Below, piece after piece: positions 17,221 through 24,345 of a stretch of DNA of 64,000 nucleotides. A program made the translations under genes and the position numbers. Below the pieces are notes generated by a model. It was given only the letters and a program-made list of their open reading frames with translations, was not told where the DNA came from and searched no databases. The stretch spans positions 124,001-188,000 of the forward strand of contig JAXMAF010000005.1 in the NCBI GenBank assembly GCA_046350555.1, written 5' to 3'. Source of the stretch: JAXMAF01 sp046350555 (GTDB lineage: Bacteria; Planctomycetota; Phycisphaerae; Phycisphaerales; SM1A02). Every line of letters begins with the position of its first letter. Position 1 is the first letter of the stretch.

Positions 17221-17646
17221 TCACCGCGACGCGGCCGTCCCGTGGGGCATACCCAACTGTTCCTGGACTTCCATCCGGTCGCGGATGACCCAACCTTCAC
17301 AGATCTTGCCCTCCCGAAAGCGGAAGACGTCAACCATGGTGAAGCTGACTTGCTTGCCCGGCGTCGACGCACCACCCCGCGAGGACGCAGACGTCCCTCC
17401 CACGGTGAACAGAACCATCACGATGTCGCCCTCGGCGACCATGCACGTGATGGTGATCTTCGCATCCAGGCTAAAGGCGCGTGCCTGGGTAAGGACCTGT
17501 CTCCCGGCCTCATGTCCTCGTGCCTCGGTCGTACCGTGGTTCACGTAATCTTCCGTGAGGCATTCCTCCACGGCGGCCAGATCGCCGTTGTTGAATCCTT
17601 CAAGGAGCCACCGTCGAACAACGGCCTTGTTGTGTTCCGTAGACAT
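17221..17646 (-). CDS. SnoaL-like ester cyclase family protein
   Basis: This 141-residue protein matches the SnoaL-like/NTF2-like fold: 'NKAVVRRWLLEGFNNGDLAAVEECLTEDYVNHG', 'TQARAFSLDAKITITCMVAEGDIVMVLFTVGGT', and a C-terminal FRFREGKICEGWVIRDRMEVQEQLG. The typical length is about 140 residues, so it is complete. Members include polyketide cyclases and many proteins of unknown role. The start at 17646 is an ATG directly before the conserved N-terminal helix. No polyketide genes are near. It lies in the distal, attC-poor part of the integron. Confidence 0.8.
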   Translation of the reverse strand: MSTEHNKAVVRRWLLEGFNNGDLAAVEECLTEDYVNHGTTEARGHEAGRQVLTQARAFSLDAKITITCMVAEGDIVMVLFTVGGTSASSRGGASTPGKQVSFTMVDVFRFREGKICEGWVIRDRMEVQEQLGMPHGTAASR

Positions 17647-17719
17647 CTACGCGCTCCTCTTGGTCGATGCGATGTTGCGCTTCCACTGGCGTGCCGTGAC
17701 GCCGAGCAGTCCGGGGTGC

Positions 17720-17762
17720 AAGTGCTTCGACGGCGAGGGCGAGCACGATTTCGCAGATCAGT
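17720..17762 (+). repeat. ~43-bp segment shared in inverted orientation with 20128-20166
   Basis: AAGTGCTTCGACGGCGAGG followed by TCGCAGATCA is found as its reverse complement at 20128-20166 with about 85% identity. Both copies lie in decayed, non-coding parts of the distal integron. The rest of the intergenic stretch 17647-17909 shows nothing recognisable. Confidence 0.45.
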
Positions 17763-17909
17763 GTACTCCGCACGGGCGTGTCGGCATGAACGATGCGTTC
17801 GGCGGACCGTTGCGATGGTCGGCCGGCACGCCGACGGCGCGGACACCGGGCCGCGCGAGCCGCGGACCGGCGCAGCGGTTGGTTCGGCGCTGTGCTTCGA
17901 GGTTCACGC

Positions 17910-18581
17910 TTACGCCTCCAGGATCGCGATCATCTTTTCCGCAACGCCCTTTGCGGACGCCGGATTCTGCCCGGTCACGAGGCGCCCATCGGCGATGCTG
18001 AACGGCTGCCAGGGGGCGGTCTTGTGGAAGATCGCCCCCTGCCGGACGAGGGCCGTCTCCAACTCGAACGGCACATCCGCCTTCGCGTAGTTCTCCTCTT
18101 CCTCGTTGGTGAACGAACTGACGTTCTTCCCGTCCACCAGACGGCGACCGTCGCCCAGCACGACGTTGAGCAGCGACGCCGGCCCCTGACAGACCGCCCC
18201 GACCACCGCCTTCCGTTCGTACGTTTCCCTGACCACCTTCTTGAGCAGTGGGTGTTCCGGCATGTCCACCATCGGTGCCAATCCGCCGGGCATGAATATG
18301 GCGTCGTACTCGCCCACGTCCATGTCGGATAGCTTGCCGGCCTTCTGCATCGCCGCCCAACCCTCGCCGACCAAGAAGGCGAGGTTGTCGGGATCGCCGG
18401 CCAGATTGAGCGCATCGAGGAAGGGCGCGTCGCCGGTCAGGCTGACGAAGTCAACACGGTACCCCGCGCGGCCGAACTCGATGTACGGGTGTGCGACTTC
18501 AGGGAGGAAGTTCCCAGTCCTCCGGTCGCGAGGACCGATCCTGTAGGCGTTCGAAACGATAAACAGTACGCGCTTCGACAT
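17910..18581 (-). CDS. DJ-1/PfpI family protein (type 1 glutamine amidotransferase-like, Hsp31-like)
   Basis: The protein has 223 residues: 'KRVLFIVSNAYRIGPRDRRTGNFLPEVAHPYIEF', 'YDAIFMPGGLAPMVDMPEHPLL', and the nucleophile-elbow region VVGAVCQGPASLLNVVL, followed by VTGQNPASAKGVAEKM. The Cys of GAVCQGP is in the position of the conserved nucleophile, but the usual following His (CHGP) is Gln here. Family members include protein/nucleotide deglycases, glyoxalase III and proteases, so the exact reaction is open. The early Glu in FLPEVAHP is present. The start at 18581 is ATG. A dispersed repeat (copy D) lies just upstream. Confidence 0.82.
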   Translation of the reverse strand: MSKRVLFIVSNAYRIGPRDRRTGNFLPEVAHPYIEFGRAGYRVDFVSLTGDAPFLDALNLAGDPDNLAFLVGEGWAAMQKAGKLSDMDVGEYDAIFMPGGLAPMVDMPEHPLLKKVVRETYERKAVVGAVCQGPASLLNVVLGDGRRLVDGKNVSSFTNEEEENYAKADVPFELETALVRQGAIFHKTAPWQPFSIADGRLVTGQNPASAKGVAEKMIAILEA

Positions 18582-18616
18582 GATTGCTCCTTGGACCGCT
18601 GCATCTTCGGGCGCTC

Positions 18617-18720
18617 ATACGCGTCCCAGTTGACTCTCGCGCCCCGTCCAACTCAATTCCGCCGTGATACGCGGCTCTGGGCATGGGGCTGAACGCATAG
18701 AGGTCTACTGGAATCTGTAT
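18617..18720 (+). repeat. ~105-bp dispersed inverted-end repeat, copy D
   Basis: It runs from ATACGCGTCCCAGTTGACTC to GGTCTACTGGAATCTGTAT, 104 bp, upstream of the DJ-1/PfpI gene. The rest of 18582-18900 shows nothing recognisable. Confidence 0.8.
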
Positions 18721-18900
18721 CTTCCCCCTTGGTGGGCCTACTCGCCGAACCTCAGGTTCACCGGGCCGGCACACGGCACTCGATGTCAAAGACTGATTGG
18801 CTGCGCCGGCTCCGCCGCAACCGCTCGTTCGGCCGCGCCGTCACGGACCGAGTTGCCAGCCCGAAGCAGTCTCACGTCGCTACCAGCCAACCGCACTCAC

Positions 18901-19131
18901 CTACGCGTCGCTGTGCGCATACGCTTCCAGGTATCCGCATCCGTCGCACCGGAACGTTGTCACCGCCATTTGGCGGCGATTCTCGATCTTCAACCCCGTC
19001 CAGAAGGTCTTGGTCGGCTTCCCCTCGACCCACGTCTCGACCCGAGTGCTAGCGTGGGCCGTGTGATCAACGATGAAGCCGGCTTCCATCGCGCTTTTGC
19101 ATTTCGGACATTGAAGCTGTCTGTCACCCAT
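18901..19131 (-). CDS. Small zinc-ribbon protein (DUF6487-like)
   Basis: The protein has 76 residues with two CxxC pairs. CPKCKSAM is near the N-terminus and CDGCGYLE near the C-terminus, separated by 'GFIVDHTAHASTRVETWVEGKPTKTFWTGL' and MAVTTFRC. The WVEGKP..FWTGL centre and CGYLE end match small PF20097-type zinc-binding proteins of unknown role. The ATG at 19131 is preferred because GGAGG lies about 9 nt upstream (GGGAGGACCACAGG); an in-frame ATG 18 nt earlier contains that Shine-Dalgarno. It is on the cassette strand, right of a decayed region and left of the degenerate attC at 19251-19348. Confidence 0.7.
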   Translation of the reverse strand: MGDRQLQCPKCKSAMEAGFIVDHTAHASTRVETWVEGKPTKTFWTGLKIENRRQMAVTTFRCDGCGYLEAYAHSDA

Positions 19132-19250
19132 CCTGTGGTCCTCCCGCATTGATCCTGACACGTCACGACCGCATTGCCATACCCGCTCGATGCCGTTTGC
19201 ACGCCGATGCAAGTCGCCATGTTGAGCCAGGCCACGCGCTCAGGCAAGCG

Positions 19251-19348
19251 GCCAACCGCGATGTTCTGCCGCAGCCGCCGCGCCGCCCCACGCCCGCATC
19301 GTACCACACGCCGACGCGGCGGCACGTCGGCTGCAACGCAAACTGAGG
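19251..19348 (-). other. attC site 2 (degenerate)
   Basis: The body is clear (CCGCATCGTACCACACGCCG, GTCGGCTGCAACGC), but the left core is GCCAACC and the right core AACTGAG instead of GTTRRRY. It is probably inactive. Confidence 0.65.
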
Positions 19349-19457
19349 CATTCGACAACGGACCGTCCTCGAGCGGAACGCTGCCCGCCCGCATCGCCAC
19401 ACGCACGAGGCCCACACCCGACGACGTTCGACGTTTGAATATGCCGAACGTCCACGT

Positions 19458-20006
19458 TCAACGGCGCGCCGCTCTTGGGCGCTGCCGCTGCAACATGCTG
19501 CCAGGCGCCTTCTTGGTCGAGCGCCGCGGACGTTGCGTCGCCGAGACGGACTTGATTACGAGAGCGCCGCGCCCTGTGGCTGGCAAAGGGGTCTTGGCTT
19601 GCACCATCGCTGCGCGTAGCAGGGCCTCGACCGCCGGCACCTTGAGAGTTGCTGCGCTGTCGAGACGCACGAACCGATTCTGGTTGCCACTGCCTAGCAG
19701 GATGCGGTCAGGATCCGGCAACGAGGCGCCATAGTAGAACGACAACGCAACGCCCTTCGGCGAGACCGCCAACGACACGAGGCAGTCGGACGCGCGTTCG
19801 GTCGCCGCGTATCCGATCGCCAGGAACTGGTAGTTGTCGTAGACGAGTTCCATCGCGGTCGGAAACCTCTTCCTGAGTGTCGCGCGAGCTGCACGAGCCA
19901 GTTTCGCGACAGCCGGGTCATACTTGGCGATGAACCCCGCGAGCTGCTTCGATGGAGAGGCCGAACCCGTGGCGAGCGCTCCGCGCTTCGTTCTGCTGCC
20001 CTTCAT
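19458..20006 (-). CDS. DUF1801-like protein
   Basis: The protein has 182 residues. It has 'QLAGFIAKYDPAVAKLARAARATLRKRFPTAMELVYDNYQFLAIGY' (helical N-terminal half with AxELVYDNY), ASDCLVSLAVSPKGVALSFYYGASLPDP, then 'GSGNQNRFVRLDSAATL', and a basic C-terminus (QRPRRSTKKAPG). This fits the DUF1801/YdhG-like fold of small proteins with unknown activity. The ATG at 20006 has GGAG about 8 nt upstream; an ATG at 20033 in frame is an alternative. The gene lies between two degenerate attC sites (19251-19348 and 20043-20129), consistent with a fossil cassette. Confidence 0.65.
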   Translation of the reverse strand: MKGSRTKRGALATGSASPSKQLAGFIAKYDPAVAKLARAARATLRKRFPTAMELVYDNYQFLAIGYAATERASDCLVSLAVSPKGVALSFYYGASLPDPDRILLGSGNQNRFVRLDSAATLKVPAVEALLRAAMVQAKTPLPATGRGALVIKSVSATQRPRRSTKKAPGSMLQRQRPRAARR

Positions 20007-20042
20007 CCGCGAGTCTCCGGGAAGAGTCTCCATGACCTGTGC

Positions 20043-20129
20043 GCCTCACTGCGACGTTCAGCCGCGGCCGCCGCGGCGCCCAACGCCCGCATCGTATCAC
20101 GCGCCGACGCAGCGGCGCGTCGGCTGCTT
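20043..20129 (-). other. attC site 3 (truncated at right end)
   Basis: The body GCGACGTTCAGCCGC to GCGTCGGCTGC is intact, but the left core reads CCTCAC and the right end is replaced after GGCTGCTT, so no GTTRRRY core remains. Confidence 0.6.
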
Positions 20130-20164
20130 GATCTGCGAGATCCTACTCGCCTCGCCGTCGAAGC

Positions 20165-20359
20165 ACTTTCGCCCCGGGCTGTTAGCACTACAGCGCCCCT
20201 TGGCTCCGTCGCGAGACCGCTCGGAGTGGCTTTCCGCAAGGAAGAGCGCGCGTTCGAGGCGCCGGTGGCTCCTCTGCGAGCCATCAAGCCTCGAACGCAA
20301 GCTCTGACGCAGCGGAAATGCGCTCGGACGGTCGCAGCAGGAGCCAGGGCGCTGTAGTG
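20165..20359. repeat. 174-bp near-perfect palindrome with an adjacent arm motif
   Basis: CACTACAGCGCC at 20186-20197 pairs with GGCGCTGTAGTG at 20348-20359. The central stem is GCGTTCGAGGC (20250-20260) with GCCTCGAACGC (20288-20298), and the bases between pair imperfectly throughout. ACTTTCGCC.CGGGCTG.TAGC at 20165-20186 matches the right arm of the element at 8531-8703. It seems to have replaced the 5' part of a DUF4926 gene. Confidence 0.6.
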
Positions 20360-20393
20360 GCCTGCGTGGCCAAGGATGGCCACCCGACGGCCA

Positions 20394-20520
20394 CGGACTC
20401 GAGGTGGAGTTCGTCACCGGCGCCGATGACACGCAGGCGCTGGTCATGCTGCGCGAGACCGATGTGCGCCGTGGACGAAGGCGATCTCATTTCGGTCCGC
20501 CGCCTGCGCAGACAGGCTGA
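20394..20520 (+). pseudogene. 3' fragment of a DUF4926 gene, frameshifted
   Basis: The plus strand encodes LEVEFVTGADDTQALVMLRE and, after a one-base shift, VDEGDLISVRRLRRQ before the stop. This matches the DUF4926 end also seen at 21710-21944. The N-terminal half is missing and replaced by the palindrome at 20165-20359. DUF4926 proteins are small and often sit next to DUF6883. This copy cannot be functional. Confidence 0.6.
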
Positions 20521-20529
20521 TCCCCATCC

Positions 20530-20592
20530 GTATAACGTTCGGCGTCAGCGACGCCCCGCTTGCGGCGCGTTCGCTGCAAGCGGTTGTTGGGC
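20530..20592 (-). other. attC site 4 (short type, 63 bp)
   Basis: Left core GTATAAC and right core GTTGGGC flank GTTCGGCGTCAGCG and CGTTCGCTGCAAGCG. It is much shorter than the ~100-bp sites and lacks their CCGCATCGTACCACGC centre. It resembles the 60-bp proteobacterial attC class. Confidence 0.65.
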
Positions 20593-20650
20593 CGCGCTGG
20601 CGATAGGCCCGAGGAGTTGGTCGGTCCCATGGACATGTGAATCGGTCCCT

Positions 20651-21134
20651 TCAGCCGACTGCCTTTTCCGGCCGGAAGCCCCGCAGCGCCCATCCAAGCC
20701 ACACAAAGAGAACAAACACGAGGGCCTGCGTCACTGCGAAGGGGCCTCCTGCTGCGTGGGCGCCCAACTGCGCGAGTGGCGGCGTCTTGGCGAAGAAACA
20801 TGCCACCCACACGAAGACGTTGAGATAGAGCGCCCCACGGCCGTAACTACATAGGTTGCTCGCCACCGTCCCCCGGCTGCTTCCAGTATCGCGGCAAGAC
20901 AGACGGCCGGACCACGATCGAGACCGCCCCCACGATGTGCGCTGGCAAGACCTTGGTGAACGGAAAACCGAACCCGGTCACGCTGGTTAAAGTCGTGGTT
21001 GCGAGAAAGATCGCGGTCCAGCCGTCCAACCGCACGCCAGCCAGGAGCCCGCCGACGACGACCAGTCCTGTGATGATCCCTAGGACGCTGATGACGACAT
21101 GAATCAAGGTAAACATCGGAAGATCGAACATCAT
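20651..21134 (-). pseudogene. Small multi-pass membrane protein, frameshifted
   Basis: The first part (from ATG at 21134) encodes MFDLPMFTLIHVVISVLGI, LDGWTAIFLATTTLTSVTGF and LPAHIVGAVSIVV, three hydrophobic helices. The frame then breaks near 20890. The continuation in other frames gives WRATYVVTAV and ALYLNVFVWVACFFAKTPPL, then FAVTQALVFVLFVWLGWALRGFRPEKA. Two single-base shifts are needed to restore one roughly 160-residue protein with four helices. It may be real decay or sequence error. The gene ends just right of the short attC at 20530-20592, which is therefore its own attC. Function unknown. Confidence 0.6.
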
Positions 21135-21211
21135 TCATCCCCTCGAGTGACCTGCGGATTGCAACGCTCGAGCCTACTCGAGCAGGACGAGCGTGGCGTG
21201 TCGCGCTGCTG

Positions 21212-21311
21212 GCCCAACTGCGACGTTCAGCCGCGGGCCGCCGCGCCGAACGCGACCGCATCGTATCACGCGCCGACGCGGCGGCACGTCGGCTGCAACG
21301 CGGAGTTGGAG
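21212..21311 (-). other. attC site 5
   Basis: Left core GCCCAAC, right core GTTGGAG. Standard ~100-bp type with CGCATCGTATCACGCGCCG at the centre. Confidence 0.8.
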
Positions 21312-21359
21312 CAGTCCGCACCGCCACCGGCTTGCCGGTCGCGGCTGGAACGCAGGAAG

Positions 21360-21719
21360 ATGCACCGCGTGCGACTGCCCAACGCCGAAGACGCGATCAT
21401 CGAGGCGGCGAAAGTGCGCGCGACTACCTGCTCTCGCCGACGCACCCGGTCGGGCGGTTCAAGGCCCGTTTCTTCCGGGGATTGCGGCACGACCAGGAGG
21501 ACTGGGAACGGCTGGTCGACGACCTTCGCCGACACGCGATGGAGCACGAGGCGACCGAAGGCCGGGCCTCGGAGCACGGGCAGAAGTACGAGGTCGAAGG
21601 CGAGGCCTCGTCGGCCCGAACGGTCGAATCGCGTGGGTGACGGTGGTCTGGATGGTCCGGCTGCGAGAGAATGTGCCAAGACTGACGACGGCTTGCCCGG
21701 AGCAGCACCATGAGCTTCC
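21360..21719 (+). pseudogene. DUF6883-like gene, frameshifted, antisense to the array
   Basis: The plus strand encodes MHRVRLPNAEDAIIEAAKVR, then after a one-base insertion DYLLSPTHPVGRFKARFF and DWERLVDDLRRHAMEHEATE, and HGQKYEVEGEA. A second shift leads into GRIAWVTVVWMVRLRENVPRLTTA. This is the full DUF6883 pattern (DYLLSPTHPVGRFKARFF; GQKYEV; VTVWI). It is followed immediately by a DUF4926 gene, a pairing common in genomes. Unlike most cassette genes it lies on the plus strand, pointing towards intI, so it would need its own promoter. Confidence 0.65.
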
Positions 21720-21944
21720 ACGTGCTCGACACAGTCGTTCTCGACCGGGATCTTCCGGAGCAAGGCCTGCTCCGAGGCGATCTCGGCGCCCGTCGTCGAC
21801 GTGTACGACGGCGACGGACTCGAGGTGGAGTTCGTCACCGGCGCCGGCGACACGCAGGCGGCTGGTGACGCTGCACGAGGCCGACGTGCGCCCGTTGACG
21901 AAGGCGACCTCATCTCGGTCCGTCGCCTGCGCAAGACGGGCTGA
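21710..21944 (+). pseudogene. DUF4926-like gene, frameshifted
   Basis: It begins MSFHVLDTVVLDRDLPEQGL and LRGDLGA, then needs three small shifts to continue VVDVYDGDGLEVEFVTGAGD, LVTLHEADVRP and VDEGDLISVRRLRKTG. The intact family is about 70 residues. The start overlaps the end of the DUF6883 remnant, so the two were one unit. A shorter relic of the same family is at 20394-20520. Whether the frameshifts are biological is unclear. Confidence 0.6.
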
Positions 21945-21954
21945 TCCCCTATCC

Positions 21955-22056
21955 GCCTAACTGTGACGTTCGAGCAGTGGCCGCCGGCCGCACGCCTCGG
22001 CATCGTACCGGGCGCCGGTCGGCCGGGGGCACGTCGGCTGCAACGCGAAGTTAGCC
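21955..22056 (-). other. attC site 6
   Basis: Left core GCCTAAC, right core GTTAGCC. The body is slightly altered (GACGTTCGAGCAGTGGCCG). Confidence 0.78.
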
Positions 22057-22113
22057 GGTTGGCTGCAAGTGACCCCGTCGACCACGACCTGCGCCGTGGC
22101 GCTACGATCCGCC

Positions 22114-22302
22114 ATGGTTCAGGTGAAGCAGACCGTGCGCGACCTTCTCGAACGGCTGCCGGACAGTTGCAGCCTCGAGGACGTGGCCTACCACCTCTAT
22201 GTCATGCACGCGGTGGAGCAGGGATTGGCCGATGACGCCGCAGGCCGGCTGACACCGCACAAGGTCGTGGCCGAGGAGATGCGACGAAAGTGGATCTGCG
22301 CG
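22114..22302 (+). CDS. Putative antitoxin of a ParDE/RelBE-like pair
   Basis: About 62 residues from ATG 22114: MVQVKQTVRDLLERLPDSCS, LEDVAYHLYVMHAVEQGLAD and AGRLTPHKVVAEEMRRKWI. The N-terminal helix-rich pattern and the phrase 'VEQGLADxxAGRxxPHxxV' are typical of small antitoxins that precede ParE-like toxins. The exact end is uncertain because the toxin reading frame begins nearby and is disrupted. It lies on the plus strand, opposite to the array, between attC sites 6 and 7. Toxin-antitoxin cassettes in integrons carry their own promoters, which would permit this orientation. Confidence 0.6.
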
Positions 22303-22605
22303 CCGAGAGGTAATCTGGACCGACGCAGGACAGGCGTGCCTGCATGCCGCGGCTTGCCCATGTCGCGGTCGAGTCGCCGATGGGTGCGGAGAGCTGCTCG
22401 AAGCCATTCTGGCAATGGCGGACTCGCTCGAGCACTTCGCCGAGCGGGGCCGGTGATCCCAGAGATCGGCCGGGACGACATCCGCGAGGTGTTCGTGTTC
22501 AGCTACCGCATCGTCTACCGCGTGACCGACAAAGATGTCCGCATCCAAGCGGTGATTCACGGAGCCCGCGATCTGAGCGAGTGGACGTTGCCTCGATCCG
22601 GCTAA
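22290..22605 (+). pseudogene. ParE/RelE-like toxin, frameshifted
   Basis: Fragments in different frames give VDLRAER, VIWTDAGQA, ELLEAILAMADSLEHFAERG and finally 'VIPEIGRDDIREVFVFSYRI' followed by VYRVTDKDVRIQAVIHGARDL. This is the complete ParE/RelE toxin pattern (IPE...REVF...YRIVYRV...VIHGARDL). At least two indels interrupt it. The stop codon is the TAA in the core of attC site 7. If the indels are sequence errors, this is a complete toxin-antitoxin cassette read towards intI. Confidence 0.65.
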
Positions 22606-22699
22606 CTGCGACGTTCAGCCGCGGGCCGCCGCGCCCAACGCCGCCGCATCGTACCACGCCCCGACGCGGCGGCACGCCGGCTGCAACGCGGAGTTAGCC
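22600..22699 (-). other. attC site 7
   Basis: Left core GGCTAAC, right core GTTAGCC. Variant centre CGTACCACGCCCCGACG and GCACGCCGGCTGC, shared with site 29, which is attached to the second HigBA copy. Confidence 0.85.
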
Positions 22700-22981
22700 A
22701 GCCTTGCGCAAGCGCCCGATGCTGCGGCTCGGCCGTGCCGCCACGAGGTCGTGGTTGACCTGAAGGCGGATCCAGAATTCCGGCGAAGTGCCCAGGGCCT
22801 GCGAGAACAGCCACGCCGTCTCTGGACTCACGCCGCGCCGACCACGGGCGATCTCATTCACACGCTGCAGCGGCACCCCGATGTGCTGGGCGAATGCGAC
22901 CTGCGTGACGCCCAGCGGCTCGAGGAACTCGTGAACGAGGATTTCGCCGGGATGCGAGGGAATGCGAGTGCGCGGGAGCAT
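22694..22981 (-). CDS. higA: HigA-family antitoxin
   Basis: This 95-residue protein has the HigA/XRE pattern: 'IPSHPGEILVHEFLEPLGVTQVAFAQHIGVPLQRVNEIARGRRGVSPETAWLFSQALGTSPEFWIRLQ' includes a helix-turn-helix (VTQVAFAQHIGVPLQRVNEI) and the typical HPGEIL and FWxxLQ signatures. It binds DNA and neutralises HigB. It starts 15 bp after the higB stop, so the order is toxin then antitoxin, as is usual for higBA. Its stop codon is the TAA of the attC core (GGCTAAC on the minus strand). A decayed copy of the whole cassette is at 36573-37146. Confidence 0.9.
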   Translation of the reverse strand: MLPRTRIPSHPGEILVHEFLEPLGVTQVAFAQHIGVPLQRVNEIARGRRGVSPETAWLFSQALGTSPEFWIRLQVNHDLVAARPSRSIGRLRKAG

Positions 22982-22996
22982 TGGGGAATCCGTGCC

Positions 22997-23284
22997 TCAG
23001 GAGTGGTAGTCGACGATCTGGACGTCATGGGCGTCGGCATCCAGCCATCGGAAGACGAGCCGCCATTGGCCGTTGATGCGGATGCTGTGCAGACCTGCGA
23101 GCCGACCGCGAAGCGCCTCAAGCCGGTTCCCCGGTGGCGAACGAAGGTCGTGCAGGTTTGCGGCGACGTTGAGCATGTCGAGCTTGCGCAGCGCTACGGG
23201 CACGATGTCCGGTGGCATCCGCCCCGAGCGGCGCCCCGTGTGGAAGAGCACCTCCGTGGCCCGGTCGGCGAATGACACGATCAT
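22997..23284 (-). CDS. higB: HigB-family toxin (RelE/ParE fold)
   Basis: This 95-residue protein begins MIVSFADRATEVLFHTGR and continues IVPVALRKLDMLNVAANLHDL, 'SPPGNRLEALRGRLAGLHSIRINGQWRLVFRW' and DAHDVQIVDYH. This is the HigB pattern, with basic residues in the RINGQWRLVFRW core used for ribosome-dependent mRNA cleavage. It pairs with the HigA antitoxin 15 bp downstream. Length and motifs are complete, so this copy is probably active. It is carried as one cassette on the array strand. Autoregulation by HigA at the promoter right of 23284 is expected from family knowledge but no operator was identified. Confidence 0.9.
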   Translation of the reverse strand: MIVSFADRATEVLFHTGRRSGRMPPDIVPVALRKLDMLNVAANLHDLRSPPGNRLEALRGRLAGLHSIRINGQWRLVFRWLDADAHDVQIVDYHS

Positions 23285-23351
23285 TGCCGGTGGATTCTAG
23301 CGTCTACACGGATGCCGTGCAGAAGGCAGCCGCCCCCCGCTTGGCCCGTCT

Positions 23352-23414
23352 GGCTAACGACTGGGCGTTCAGCCGCGCCGGCTCGGCGGCGGCGGCTGCA
23401 GCGCCGGGTTAGCC
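23352..23414 (-). other. attC site 8 (short type, 63 bp)
   Basis: Left core GGCTAAC and right core GTTAGCC flank GGGCGTTCAGCCGCGCCGGC and GGCGGCTGCAGCGCCGG. It lacks the CATCGTACCACG centre of the long sites. Confidence 0.78.
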
Positions 23415-24176
23415 ATGCACACCCGCGAACTCCACCGGGCAGCCGACGAACGGTATCTTCCAATCCCGGAGCCCTTCCGTCCATGCCGTCGCTCGCGACG
23501 TGATGGCGATGGCGCTGAGGAAGGCCCCGTACTGGAAGACGAGAACGACTTCGCTTCCCATCTCGTGAAGGAAGAGATCAAGTCCGAGGCCCACCACGTA
23601 CTCATGTGCCTCGGGGGTCTCGTGCAGCACGCTCACGAGTGAGGGTGGAGGCACCGAGGCGAGCAGTAGGAAGTAGGGCCATGGTTCCGCATCGCGCCCG
23701 AGTAGCGCCGCCCGAGCCGCCCCAAGGTCCATTGCGGGACCGCGAGCCTGTTGCACGATGCCCGCAAGCTCAATGCCAATCTTGAGGAGGAGACGGCAAA
23801 TGTCGGCGTTGGAGTCATCGTGCACCAGAAACGCGACCGTCGCTGTGCCGCCGGGACTTGACAAGACCGGTACGCGGCTCCAGTGGGCCTCCGCCGCAAC
23901 GACGTTCACCGCGCTCGTGGGTTCCGCAAGGAACTCAACCCCGGCGATCGACGCGCGAGCAGGCCTTCCCTTCTTCGTGATGACTCCACGTCGGCACCGT
24001 TCGAATCCGAGAATAGATCGACTCAGCGCCCGAGATTCGAAGGAGCTGCAGAGATTGTTACACCCGTCGCACACCCAGCCTGGGGCGAGGACCAAGAGGT
24101 CATTGCCGAGTGATTCGGGAACGATGTGCTCCTCCGACCGGAAGCTTGAGCCCGCAGCACACAGCAGGCACTTCAT
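23409..24176 (-). CDS. HNH-family endonuclease-like protein (HNH_5 type)
   Basis: The protein has 255 residues. The N-terminus has the HNH_5 pattern: MKCLLCAAG with a CxxC pair, 'SSFRSEEHIVPESLGNDLLV' with the EH-IVPESLGN active-site region, and GWVCDGCNN with the second CxxC and final Asn. These are expected to bind Zn and a catalytic metal. The remaining ~190 residues are a long alpha-beta region without a recognised domain. The ATG at 24176 directly precedes the first CxxC; a GTG at 24203 is possible. The stop codon is the TAA in the core of attC site 8. A role in nucleic-acid cleavage, perhaps defence, is inferred from the family only. Confidence 0.72.
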   Translation of the reverse strand: MKCLLCAAGSSFRSEEHIVPESLGNDLLVLAPGWVCDGCNNLCSSFESRALSRSILGFERCRRGVITKKGRPARASIAGVEFLAEPTSAVNVVAAEAHWSRVPVLSSPGGTATVAFLVHDDSNADICRLLLKIGIELAGIVQQARGPAMDLGAARAALLGRDAEPWPYFLLLASVPPPSLVSVLHETPEAHEYVVGLGLDLFLHEMGSEVVLVFQYGAFLSAIAITSRATAWTEGLRDWKIPFVGCPVEFAGVHG

Positions 24177-24227
24177 GGGGGGAGTGACGCCTGGACGTGG
24201 CACGCGTGAACCCTCGAAGTCGTGTCT

Positions 24228-24327
24228 GGCTAACTGCGACGTTCAGCCGCGGGCCGCCGCGCCAACGGCGACCGTATCGTACCACGCGCCGACGCGGCGG
24301 CACGTCGGCTGCAACGCGGAGTTAGAC
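24228..24327 (-). other. attC site 9
   Basis: Left core GGCTAAC, right core GTTAGAC. Standard long type. Confidence 0.88.
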
Positions 24328-24345
24328 AGCGTTGGCAGCGCCGTG

